Positions 8,370 through 15,470 of a DNA stretch of 64,000 bases are shown piece by piece. Origin of the DNA: Burkholderia arboris (GTDB taxonomy: Bacteria > Pseudomonadota > Gammaproteobacteria > Burkholderiales > Burkholderiaceae); contig NZ_CABVPX010000014.1 in the NCBI RefSeq assembly GCF_902499125.1, forward strand, positions 1 through 64,000, given 5' to 3'. Every line of letters begins with the position of its first letter. Positions within the stretch are counted from its first letter, which is position 1. Both the position numbers and the translations under genes were made by a program. The notes below the pieces were generated by a model. The model ran no database searches and was not told where the DNA came from. It worked only from the letters and a program-made list of their open reading frames with translations.

Positions 8370-9509
8370 TTACGTGCCCTTGATGCTGACGAGTCCGTTC
8401 AGCACCTGGTCGAGACCGCCGAACACCGAGATGCGGTCGATCCGTTCCGCGACGCGCTCGAGCGTTTCCAGCTCCTTGAGCCGCAGCGCGGTCGGGTTTT
8501 CTTCCATCACCTTCGCGGTGTTCAGCAGCGAACGCGTGGCCGCCGTTTCCTCGCGGCGGCGAATCACGTTCGCCTGCGCGGATTTCTCCGCTTCGACCAC
8601 CTGCGCGAGGATCGCCTTCATGTCGCCCGGCAGCACGATATCCTTCACGCCGACGCTGCGCACGTCCACGCCCGAATCGCCGAGACGGGCGCGCACCTGC
8701 GCGATCACGACCTCGTCGATCGACTGCTTGTCCTCCAGCAGCTCGTCGAGCGAGCGCGTGCCGACCGCCGACCGCAGCGCGAACTGCAGCTCGCGATACA
8801 GGTGCTCGACCGGCTTCTGCAGCCGGCCGAACGCATGCAGCACGTCCGCATAGCACCACGTCGCCGACAGGTTCAGCCGCAGCGCAACCTTGTCGCGCGT
8901 CAGGATTTCCTGTCCGCCGACTTCGATCGCCTGCAGGCGCAGGTCGACGAGTTCGACCGCGATGTCGCGGTTGAAGCGCCAGAACGCCGAGGTACCCGCG
9001 TCCAGCAACCGCTCGATCTTGCCGTCGATCTTCAGCACGCCGACGTGGTACGCCGGCACCTGCGCCAGCAGCACGCCCGTCAGGCCCGCCACGCCGCGCG
9101 CACGCAGCGCCGGTTGAGCGATGCGCTTCACGAGCGCGGCCGGCAGCATGCTGTGCTGCGCGAGGTCGACGCGTTCGAGGCGATGCTCGGCCAGGCCGCG
9201 CCAGTACAGCCGGCGCGTGCCGGGCGCCAGGATCTCGACGAGCACGTCGTCTTCATAGCGCAGGCCCGCTTCATCGTCGGCGAGATCCATCGCGACGAAG
9301 TACTGCGCGAGCACGTCCGGTGCGTCGTGACGCAGGTAGTCGGCCAGCGCCGCGTCGGCGAGCGGCGCATCGAGACGCGCGGTCTGCACCGACAGGCGCT
9401 TGAGCGGATCGAAGGCCTTGAACACGCCCGGTTCCAGCACCTTGACGAAATCGCCTTCGCTCATCAGCAGCGCGCGCTCGTTCTTTTTCACTACATGACG
9501 CTTCCACAT
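8370..9509 (-). CDS. Slipin-family SPFH/band 7 protein of the RNA-repair operon
   Basis: A 379-aa protein of the slipin branch of SPFH/band 7 proteins. The C-terminal half shows the family pattern: DGKIERLLDAGTSAFWRFN, DKVALRLNLSATW, a charged helix NVIRRREETAATRSLLNTAKV (helical, likely coiled coil), then LKELETLERVAERIDRISVFGG. No strong N-terminal membrane helix is visible, unlike classic slipins. The start at 9509 gives the usual N-terminus (MWKRHVVKKNERALL) and is preceded by AAAGGAC. Its place between the tRNA-like RNAs and rtcB ties it to RNA repair; the exact role is unknown. Confidence 0.88.
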   Translation of the reverse strand: MWKRHVVKKNERALLMSEGDFVKVLEPGVFKAFDPLKRLSVQTARLDAPLADAALADYLRHDAPDVLAQYFVAMDLADDEAGLRYEDDVLVEILAPGTRRLYWRGLAEHRLERVDLAQHSMLPAALVKRIAQPALRARGVAGLTGVLLAQVPAYHVGVLKIDGKIERLLDAGTSAFWRFNRDIAVELVDLRLQAIEVGGQEILTRDKVALRLNLSATWCYADVLHAFGRLQKPVEHLYRELQFALRSAVGTRSLDELLEDKQSIDEVVIAQVRARLGDSGVDVRSVGVKDIVLPGDMKAILAQVVEAEKSAQANVIRRREETAATRSLLNTAKVMEENPTALRLKELETLERVAERIDRISVFGGLDQVLNGLVSIKGT

Positions 9510-9751
9510 ATTTTTGTCCTTTTTTTCAATGACCGCCGGGTGACGCGCATCGTGCGAATCGGGGTGCGACGCAATCGGGCGGGCGGCGCGCTGGCCGGCG
9601 TCGAAGCCCACGATGACGCATCCTGCATCGCGTCGTCGTGCGCATTCGCGCGGGCCGTGCGGCCGCCCGGCCGATCGCGCGGAACCGCAACCGGTCCGAC
9701 GCGCGGCGGGCCTGTCGGCCCGCACCGGCGGGTACTGCTTTCATCACAAGA
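9510..9751 (-). other. Leader between tRNA-like RNAs and slipin gene
   Basis: These 242 bases are transcribed if the sigma-54 promoter drives the operon. An open frame starting near 9742 gives an Arg-rich, compositionally biased peptide with no resemblance to known proteins, so I do not call it a gene. The ribosome-binding site of the slipin gene is at its end. Confidence 0.4.
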
Positions 9752-9767
9752 CTGTCCTTGCGGACAG
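9752..9767 (-). other. GNRA-tetraloop hairpin abutting the tRNA-like RNA
   Basis: CTGTCC-GCAA-GGACAG forms a 6-bp stem capped by a GCAA tetraloop. It begins at the base after the acceptor 3' strand of the tRNA-like element, so no CCA is encoded. No T-run follows, so it is not a classic terminator. It could mark a processing site or protect the 3' end. Confidence 0.6.
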
Positions 9768-9839
9768 TGTTCGAGCGGGATTCGAACCCGCCGCCGGCCG
9801 GCTTTCGCCGGCTGCTCCACCTGGCTGAGCTTCCGAACA
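9768..9839 (-). ncRNA. tRNA-like RNA with GNRA-capped anticodon stem
   Basis: Read on the minus strand the 72 nt fold as a tRNA. The acceptor stem has 7 bp (TGTTCGG with TCGAACA, one G-T pair). The D arm is GCTC-AGCCAGGTG-GAGC with the conserved GG. The T arm is GCGGG-TTCGAAT-CCCGC with a perfect T-loop. The anticodon arm is replaced by GCCGGC-GAAA-GCCGGC, a 6-bp stem with a GNRA tetraloop, so there is no anticodon. The variable loop is CGGCG. It cannot decode. It lies downstream of a sigma-54 promoter in the rtcB operon. Bacterial Y RNAs with tRNA-like modules are known beside rtcBA in other bacteria; no Ro60 gene is seen here. Confidence 0.8.
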
Positions 9840-9840
9840 A

Positions 9841-9888
9841 TGGGCGCTCCGGGATTCGAACCCGGACGAGGCATCCTGGCGCGCGCCC
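9841..9888 (-). ncRNA. tRNA-like acceptor/T-arm minihelix RNA
   Basis: On the minus strand the 5' strand GGGCGCG pairs with AGCGCCC (6 bp plus a G-A mismatch). A perfect T arm CCGGG-TTCGAAT-CCCGG follows a 16-nt connector that replaces both D and anticodon arms, and a discriminator-like A ends the element. It is separated from the next tRNA-like RNA by one base. An alternative pairing of an upstream AGGCA with TGCCT in the connector could compete. It mimics the acceptor/T half of a tRNA. Confidence 0.6.
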
Positions 9889-10011
9889 CTTTTGCCTTCA
9901 TCTGTCCATGGCGGCATGCGCTGCCGCGACGAACGAGGTTCGGCGGCGGCGCACCAGCAGGGCGTTGGAACCCTGGCTCGAGGGCCAGCGGGACATCCGG
10001 CGTGTTCTATT

Positions 10012-10028
10012 TAGCGAGGAGCGTGCCA
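10012..10028 (-). promoter_or_regulatory. Sigma-54 promoter of the RNA-repair operon
   Basis: On the minus strand TGGCACGCTCCTCGCTA matches the -24/-12 consensus, with GG and GC separated by exactly 10 bases. The predicted transcription start is near 10002, about 115 nt before the first tRNA-like RNA. The divergent gene encodes RtcR, a sigma-54 activator, which makes this assignment strong. Confidence 0.85.
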
Positions 10029-10177
10029 GCGGGTGTGTTTGCGCTCGGGATATTTTTTAATTCATTGAAAATAAAGGAGTTTTATTTGATGGGCTGCGTT
10101 GGGTGTCGATGCCTTCCGTCTCGCGTCATGATGAATTTCCGATACAATCTGATCGTTTTTTATCCCATGAGATAAGC
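10029..10177. promoter_or_regulatory. RtcR control region (AT-rich)
   Basis: An AT-rich stretch (10045-10090) lies between the sigma-54 promoter and rtcR and is the expected place for RtcR upstream activator sites and IHF bending. I could not identify a defined RtcR site. A possible -10 GATACAAT (10141-10148) precedes rtcR. Confidence 0.4.
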
Positions 10178-11815
10178 ATGCGAAAGACCGTTGCCATCGG
10201 TTTCCTCGGTACCGTGCTCGATCAGGGCGACCGCACCGCGCGCCGCTACCCGAAATGGCGGCCGACGATTTCGCTGTGCGAGCATCCCGACCTGCCGATC
10301 GACCGGCTCGAACTGCTGTATCCGCAGGAGTACGTGCGTCTCGCCAGTCACGTGCGGGACGATCTCGCGCAGTTGTCGCCGCATACCGACGTGCGGCTTA
10401 CGCCCGTCACGCTCCACGATCCATGGGATTTCGAGAAGGTCTACGCGACGCTGCACGACTTCGCGCGCGCGTATCCGTTCGACCTCGAGCACGAGGACTA
10501 CCTGATCCACATCACGACCGGCACGCACGTCGCGCAGATCTGCTGGTTCCTGCTGGCGGAAGCGCGCTACCTGCCCGCGCGCCTCGTGCAGACGGGGCCG
10601 CCGCAGCGCACCGACGAAGGGCCGAGCGGGCCGGGCACGATATCGGTGATCGATCTCGACCTGTCGCGCTACAACCGGATCGCGCAGCGTTTCACGCGCG
10701 AGCGCGATGAAACGGTGTCGTTCCTGAAGGCCGGCATCGCGACACGCAACGCGCGCTTCAATGCGCTGATCGAACAGCTGGAGCGCGTGGCCGTGCGTTC
10801 GCGCGCGCCGATGCTGCTGGTCGGGCCGACGGGCGCCGGCAAGTCGTTTCTCGCGAAACGCGTGTACGAGCTGAAACGCGGCCGCCATCGGCTCGCGGGG
10901 CCGTTCATCGAGATCAATTGCGCGACGCTGCGCGGCGACGCGGCGATGTCGACGCTGTTCGGTCACGTGAAAGGCGCGTTCACGGGCGCGCAGTCGGCAC
11001 GCGCGGGGCTGCTGCGCGCCGCGGACGGCGGGCTGCTGTTTCTCGACGAAATCGGCGAACTCGGGCTCGACGAGCAGGCCATGCTGCTGAAGGCGATCGA
11101 GGAGAAACGCTTCTTGCCGGTCGGCGCGGACGTCGAGGCGACCAGCGATTTCGAGCTGATTGCAGGTACGCACCGCGACCTGCGGCAGATGGTGGCGGCC
11201 GGCACGTTCCGCGAGGATCTCTATGCGCGGATCAATCTCTGGACCTACGAATTGCCAGGGCTGGCCGAGCGCCGCGAGGACATCGAGCCGAACCTCGAAT
11301 TCGAACTCGACCGCTTTGGCCGCGAGCAGGGCGAGCAGGTGCGATTCAACGTGGAGGCGAAGCGGCGCTATCTCGCGTTCGCGGCGTCACCGCGCGCGGC
11401 GTGGGCCGGCAACTTCCGCGAACTGTCGGCGTCGGTCACGCGGATGGCGACGCTGGCCGATGCAGGGCGGATTACCGAGGAACTCGCCGAGCAGGAGGTC
11501 GAGCGGCTGACGCGCACGTGGTCGCCGCCGGGCGGTGCGGGCGGGTCGGAACCGTGCGTCGACGCGGTGTTCGGTACGCGTGCGGCGGAACTCGACCTGT
11601 TCGACCGTGTGCAGCTCGAACGCGTGCTCGACGTGTGCCGCACATCGGCGAGCCTGTCGGAGGCCGGGCGCACGCTGTTTGCGGTGTCGCGGCAGAGCAA
11701 GCGGCAACCGAACGATGCGGACCGCCTGCGCAAGTATCTTGCGCGGTTCGGGCTGGATTGGGAGGCGGTGAGGCAGGTGCTCGACCGGGGTGTTCCGTCG
11801 GCCGGCGGGCGTTAG
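10178..11815 (+). CDS. rtcR: RtcR, sigma-54-dependent activator of RNA repair
   Basis: A 545-aa regulator. Residues 1 to about 165 form the RtcR N-terminal CARF-like sensor (MRKTVAIGFLG at the start, HITTGTHVAQICWFLL at 111-126). A sigma-54 AAA+ domain follows: Walker A GPTGAGKS (216-223), the sigma-54 contact loop GAFTGA (266-271) and Walker B LLFLDE (286-291). The C-terminus (about 470-545) carries the helix-turn-helix region. In other bacteria the CARF domain senses damaged tRNA ends and switches on rtcBA. I chose the ATG at 10178 because it begins the conserved domain; the frame is open upstream. Divergent from the slipin-rtcB operon. Confidence 0.93.
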   Translation: MRKTVAIGFLGTVLDQGDRTARRYPKWRPTISLCEHPDLPIDRLELLYPQEYVRLASHVRDDLAQLSPHTDVRLTPVTLHDPWDFEKVYATLHDFARAYPFDLEHEDYLIHITTGTHVAQICWFLLAEARYLPARLVQTGPPQRTDEGPSGPGTISVIDLDLSRYNRIAQRFTRERDETVSFLKAGIATRNARFNALIEQLERVAVRSRAPMLLVGPTGAGKSFLAKRVYELKRGRHRLAGPFIEINCATLRGDAAMSTLFGHVKGAFTGAQSARAGLLRAADGGLLFLDEIGELGLDEQAMLLKAIEEKRFLPVGADVEATSDFELIAGTHRDLRQMVAAGTFREDLYARINLWTYELPGLAERREDIEPNLEFELDRFGREQGEQVRFNVEAKRRYLAFAASPRAAWAGNFRELSASVTRMATLADAGRITEELAEQEVERLTRTWSPPGGAGGSEPCVDAVFGTRAAELDLFDRVQLERVLDVCRTSASLSEAGRTLFAVSRQSKRQPNDADRLRKYLARFGLDWEAVRQVLDRGVPSAGGR

Positions 11816-11858
11816 CGGCGTTACTTCGCAAGCCGTCGGAGCGGCCGGCACGAGCGGC

Positions 11859-11894
11859 CTGCGGCCAGCCGCCGGTCAGGGCGGCTGGCCGCAG
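11859..11894 (+). terminator. Strong hairpin after rtcR
   Basis: A perfect 15-bp stem (CTGCGGCCAGCCGCC with its complement) and a 6-nt loop lie 44 nt after the rtcR stop. It is followed by the pyrimidine run TTCTCTCT rather than a pure T-run, so termination strength is uncertain. Confidence 0.5.
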
Positions 11895-11928
11895 GGGACC
11901 TTCTCTCTAAAAAAGGGGCTGCTTCATC

Positions 11929-11964
11929 CGCGGGGGCGATTGGTGAGGCATCATCGCCCCCGCG
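11929..11964 (-). terminator. Hairpin after the AidA-like gene
   Basis: A 12-bp stem (CGCGGGGGCGAT with its complement) and 12-nt loop lie 17 nt beyond the AidA-like stop codon on the minus strand. A run of six T on that strand comes about 12 nt further on, within the spacer before the rtcR hairpin. Confidence 0.5.
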
Positions 11965-11980
11965 TCGGTCGGAGATCGCT

Positions 11981-12556
11981 TCAGGCGAGGCAGGTCACTT
12001 CCGGATCCCACTTGTAGTATCCGGATTTTGCATAATCGATCTCCCCGGTCCTGCGGTCGACCTCCATTGCGTAGAAGGTCACGATGTATTGATCGGTACC
12101 GTAACCGACAACGGAAGCGCTGACGCGGTTGTCCAGGAAATTCTTGAGATCGTAGGGTTCCTTCTTGTCGATGTTGTACGCAAGATAGGATCCCGGAACA
12201 TCGTTCGGCGGGCCCTGGAACTTGAGGACTTTGGAGGCGCCGTTCGGCTCGACCGCAACCAGCGCTCCCGCGTGATTGACGTTCCCGCTGAACGAGAGGC
12301 CGCGCCAGCGAACCGTGTCGCCGCTCAAGCCGTAGATCGAGATGTCCGGCGTCGCATTCGTCGAAGGCTTCACATACTCCTCGGGTGCAACCATGTACGC
12401 ATACTTCACCGAGGCGGGCCCGTGAGGGAGCCAGATGGCGGTCTGAGGCGTCTTGTTACCCACGGGTTTGAAGTCGTGCAGAATCAGCTCGACGTCGAAC
12501 AGCGTGACGATCTCGATGGTCGCCGGTGCGCCGGCCAGAATTTCGCGGTGTCCCAT
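11981..12556 (-). CDS. AidA/PixA inclusion-body family protein
   Basis: A 191-aa cytoplasmic protein without signal peptide. It resembles the PixA/AidA family: an N-terminal VTLFDVELILHDF strand, WLPHGPASVKYAYMVAPEEYV, then SGNVNHAGALVAVE, SYLAYNIDKKEPYDLKNF and a C-terminal YYKWDPEVTCLA. Known relatives form intracellular inclusion bodies in Xenorhabdus, and AidA of Burkholderia is quorum-regulated and linked to nematode killing. The ATG at 12556 has GGAG at ideal spacing; a TTG 30 nt upstream is open but weaker. I found no convincing CepR box upstream. Confidence 0.75.
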   Translation of the reverse strand: MGHREILAGAPATIEIVTLFDVELILHDFKPVGNKTPQTAIWLPHGPASVKYAYMVAPEEYVKPSTNATPDISIYGLSGDTVRWRGLSFSGNVNHAGALVAVEPNGASKVLKFQGPPNDVPGSYLAYNIDKKEPYDLKNFLDNRVSASVVGYGTDQYIVTFYAMEVDRRTGEIDYAKSGYYKWDPEVTCLA

Positions 12557-12780
12557 GATTCGCTCCGAAGAGAAATGATGTGCCAAGTGAGGGCGCCTGC
12601 GGCGCCAGCGTCCCTTTCAGGTCGATAGTCTTCTTCCTGGAAGAATCCGAATCGGGTGAAGGGGTGCTGGCAGCGTAGGCGTAATGGGCACGCGAATCGA
12701 TTACACGCGATTACAGTTCGGCGGAGCAATGGCCGCCGCAGTCCGCGGCGGCCCGGCCGGGAGCGCATGTGCCTTTGCCG

Positions 12781-12804
12781 TATAATTTCGTTTCAAAGCT
12801 AAAT
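12781..12804 (+). promoter_or_regulatory. marR promoter with CAAAGCTAAAT element
   Basis: A perfect TATAAT (12781-12786) is followed 8 bp later by CAAAGCTAAAT (12794-12804). The same 11-mer occurs in front of the flavin reductase operon (14833-14843). Its place just downstream of the -10 box suits repression, and the adjacent MarR protein is the likely binder. Confidence 0.55.
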
Positions 12805-12832
12805 TCGCATGACTGCACGGAGCGTCGACGTC

Positions 12833-13375
12833 ATGGCCAAGCAGCAAGAGGAGTCCGTTCTGACCATTACCCACCCGGCCTGCCTGATCGACGGCACGGA
12901 CACGGAATTCCGCCACCTGATCAACGGGCTGCTGCCGTTCGCGGCCCGCCTGCTGTCGGTGCGCGACGGCTTCGGCTCGATTGCCGGGCTCACCGGCATC
13001 CAGTATTCGCTGCTCGTATCGGTCGCGCACCTGTCCCACGACGACGTCGTGACCGTCAACCGCCTGGCGGACCACCTGCACCTGAGCGGCGCGTTCGTGA
13101 CGATCGAGACCGGCAAGCTCAAGAAGCTCGGCCTGATCGACAAGCGCGCGGACCCGGACGACAAGCGCAAGATGCGGCTCACGGTCACGCCGGCCGGTAC
13201 GAAGCTGCTGAAGGCGCTGGCGCCGACCCAGCAGCGTATCAACAACGTGCTGTTCGAGGGCGTGACCAAGACCGAATTCAAGGTGCTGTGCTCGGTGATC
13301 GACCGCCTTGTCACCAACGGAGATCGCGCGACGCTCGACCTCGCGCACATGATCGCACGCCAGGAAAAAGGCTGA
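12833..13375 (+). CDS. MarR-family transcriptional regulator
   Basis: A 180-aa winged-helix regulator. Helices and wing are clear: VNRLADHLHLSGAFVTIETGKLKKLGLIDKRADPDDKRKMRLTVTPAG in the centre (about 80-130), flanked by dimerisation helices. The start at 12833 is preceded by CGGAG; an alternative ATG at 12809 adds eight residues. The gene lies close to an orphan iscS and the hydroxylase operon. The shared CAAAGCTAAAT element in both promoters suggests autoregulation and control of the hydroxylase genes, possibly lifted by an aromatic ligand as in HpaR-type MarR proteins. Confidence 0.88.
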   Translation: MAKQQEESVLTITHPACLIDGTDTEFRHLINGLLPFAARLLSVRDGFGSIAGLTGIQYSLLVSVAHLSHDDVVTVNRLADHLHLSGAFVTIETGKLKKLGLIDKRADPDDKRKMRLTVTPAGTKLLKALAPTQQRINNVLFEGVTKTEFKVLCSVIDRLVTNGDRATLDLAHMIARQEKG

Positions 13376-13420
13376 CGCACGCCGGCCGCAGGCCGGCGCG
13401 ACGTCGCGGCGCACGCTCGC

Positions 13421-14632
13421 TCAGTGCGCGGCCCACTCGATCGTATCGAGATCGACCCCTTCCAGATGCATGTCCCACAGCGGGCTCAGCGCGCGCAGCT
13501 TGCCGACGGTGTCGCACACCTGAGCAATCACGCTGTCCACTTCGGCTTCGGTCGTGAAGCGGCCGAGCGTGAAGCGGATCGAGCTGTGTGCGAGTTCGTC
13601 GCTGCGGCCGAGCGCACGCAGCACGTACGACGGCTCCAGCGACGCCGACGTACACGCGGAACCTGACGACACCGCGACGCCCTTGATCCCCATGATCAGC
13701 GATTCGCCTTCGACGAAGTTGAAGCTGACGTTCAGGTTGTGCGGAATCCGGTGCGCCAGATCGCCGTTCACGTACACCTCGTCGAGCGTCGACAGGCCGG
13801 CGAGCAGCCGGTCGCGCAATGCACCGACGCGGCGGCTTTCTTCCCCCATCTCTTCCTTCGCAAGCCGAAACGCTTCGCCCATGCCGACGATCTGATGCGT
13901 CGGCAGGGTGCCCGAACGCATGCCGCGCTCGTGGCCGCCGCCGTGCATCTGCGCTTCGATGCGCACGCGCGGCTTGCGGCGTACGTACAGCGCGCCGATC
14001 CCCTTCGGGCCATACACCTTGTGCGCGGTCACCGTCAGCAGGTCGACATTCAGCGCATTCACGTCCACCGGAATCTTGCCGGCCGCCTGCACGGCGTCGC
14101 AGTGGAACACGATGCCGCGCGCGCGGCACAGCGCGCCGATGTCGGCCACCGGCTGGATCACGCCCGTTTCGTTGTTCGCGAGCATCACCGATACCAGGAT
14201 CGTGTCGGCGCGCAGCGCCTGCTGCAACGCATCGAGATCGACCAGGCCGTCCTCCCGCACGTCGAGGTACGTGACGTCGAAACCCTGGCGCTCGAGTTCG
14301 CGGCACGTATCGAGCACGGCCTTGTGCTCCGTCTTCACCGTGACGAGGTGTTTGCCACGGCCCTGGTAGAAGTGCGCGGCGCCCTTGATCGCCAGGTTGT
14401 TGCCTTCGGTCGCGCCGGACGTCCACACGATTTCGCGCGGGTCGGCGCCGAGCAGCGCGGCAACGTGCGCGCGCGCTTCCTCGACGGCTTGCTCGGCGTC
14501 CCAGCCATAGCTGTGGCTGCGCGAAGCCGGGTTGCCGAACTGCTCGTGCAGGAACGGCACCATCTTGTCGACCACGCGCGGATCGACGGGCGTCGTCGCG
14601 CTGTAGTCCATGTAGATCGGACGGGATTGCAT
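13421..14632 (-). CDS. iscS: Cysteine desulfurase IscS (orphan copy)
   Basis: A 403-aa PLP enzyme that removes sulfur from cysteine for Fe-S cluster and thio-cofactor assembly. The sequence is full length: [15 protein letters not shown] at the N-terminus, the PLP motif [18 protein letters not shown] (Lys205), the sulfur-accepting [21 protein letters not shown] loop (Cys327) and the IscS-type tail [19 protein letters not shown], which contacts IscU. The start at 14632 matches IscS; upstream open frame is unrelated. No iscR, iscU, iscA, hscB, hscA or fdx gene is adjacent, so this looks like a stand-alone second copy. Confidence 0.92.
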   Translation of the reverse strand: MQSRPIYMDYSATTPVDPRVVDKMVPFLHEQFGNPASRSHSYGWDAEQAVEEARAHVAALLGADPREIVWTSGATEGNNLAIKGAAHFYQGRGKHLVTVKTEHKAVLDTCRELERQGFDVTYLDVREDGLVDLDALQQALRADTILVSVMLANNETGVIQPVADIGALCRARGIVFHCDAVQAAGKIPVDVNALNVDLLTVTAHKVYGPKGIGALYVRRKPRVRIEAQMHGGGHERGMRSGTLPTHQIVGMGEAFRLAKEEMGEESRRVGALRDRLLAGLSTLDEVYVNGDLAHRIPHNLNVSFNFVEGESLIMGIKGVAVSSGSACTSASLEPSYVLRALGRSDELAHSSIRFTLGRFTTEAEVDSVIAQVCDTVGKLRALSPLWDMHLEGVDLDTIEWAAH

Positions 14633-14820
14633 CGAAAAGGCTCCGGAAAGCTGTGTCTCTCGCGGGTCGCGAAAGCCGGGGAATACGGTTGGCGCAGTGT
14701 ACGTGGACATTCGCGGGCGCCACGCAACATCCATCACGCCAGTAGGGTTGTCTTTCAAATAAAGCTTTTAAGGTCAGGGTTTACGACAACTTGAATCCGT
14801 CTTTGTGTTTACATTTAATA

Positions 14821-14846
14821 AAAGCTAAATAACAAAGCTAAATGAC
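14821..14846 (+). promoter_or_regulatory. Tandem AAAGCTAAAT operator repeat
   Basis: Two 13-bp direct repeats (AAAGCTAAATAAC at 14821-14833 and AAAGCTAAATGAC at 14834-14846, one mismatch) lie in an AT-rich region ahead of the flavin reductase gene. The core also occurs in the marR promoter. This is a likely MarR operator. A hairpin GGATTCCG-CAG-CGGAATCC (14863-14881) follows in the leader. Confidence 0.55.
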
Positions 14847-14906
14847 GGTGCTTTGTTGGGCTGGATTCCGCAGCGGAATCCGGCGATGCAACCCAAGGAG
14901 GAAGAG

Positions 14907-15434
14907 ATGAGCGAGAACCATGCCGGAACCGGCGCGGGCGCCGACGAGCAGCGGTGCTTTCGCACCGCGCTGTCGATGTTCGCGACGGGCGTCGCGGTGA
15001 TTACCGCACCGCGCAAAGAGAGGGTGCCGGTCGGCATCACGGTCGCGTCGTTCAATTCGGTGTCGCTGAACCCGCCGCTGATCCTGTTCTCGGTCGACCG
15101 CCGCAGCCTGAGCCTCGGCGATCTGGCCGGTGCGGACGGTTACGCGGTCAACGTGCTCGACGAGACGCAGCAGCACCTGTCGAACTGCTTCGCGAAGACG
15201 AACGGCGACAAGTGGGGCTGGCGCGCCGGCGCGGCGGACGACGACGGCGCGGTGCTGCTGCCCGATGCGCTCGCGACCTTCGAATGCGCGCCCTATGCGC
15301 AATACGACGGCGGCGACCACGTGATCTTCGTCGGCCGCGTGACGCGGCACCGCGTGCGCTCGGAAGGGCGCCCGCTGATCTTCTTCGGCGGCCGCTATCG
15401 CACGCTCGACGGCGCGCATGCGCCGTCCGTGTGA
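14907..15434 (+). CDS. Flavin reductase (HpaC-like two-component partner)
   Basis: A 175-aa flavin reductase-like domain protein that reduces FMN or FAD with NAD(P)H and hands it to the monooxygenase encoded next. Landmarks: FRTALSMFATGVAVITA, GITVASFNSVSLNPPLILFSVDRRS (flavin-binding), YAVNVLDETQQHLS, HVIFVGRV and the end PLIFFGGRYRTL. The start at 14907 follows AAGGAGGAAGAG, an excellent ribosome-binding site. It leads a four-gene operon with the oxygenase, a cupin and a DUF2848 protein. Confidence 0.9.
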   Translation: MSENHAGTGAGADEQRCFRTALSMFATGVAVITAPRKERVPVGITVASFNSVSLNPPLILFSVDRRSLSLGDLAGADGYAVNVLDETQQHLSNCFAKTNGDKWGWRAGAADDDGAVLLPDALATFECAPYAQYDGGDHVIFVGRVTRHRVRSEGRPLIFFGGRYRTLDGAHAPSV

Positions 15435-15470
15435 ACGCGACCCACGATTCATTCCACCCAGGAGGACATC

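Noticed and set aside
9526..9840. A 104-codon frame between the tRNA-like RNAs and the slipin gene
   Set aside because: It reads through the tRNA-like element and is Arg-rich without homology or good start signals.
9768..9888. Canonical tRNA genes or an attachment-site remnant
   Set aside because: No anticodon loop is possible, two elements are in tandem on the same strand in a sigma-54 unit, and no integrase or island boundary is seen.
7020..10175. A 1051-codon open frame on the plus strand
   Set aside because: It runs antisense through rtcB, the slipin gene and the tRNA-like RNAs. It is His/Arg-rich with no domain, as expected of a shadow frame in GC-rich DNA.
12557..12780. A CepR/LuxR box before the AidA-like gene
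   Set aside because: AidA is quorum-regulated in relatives, but I could not find a convincing dyad here.
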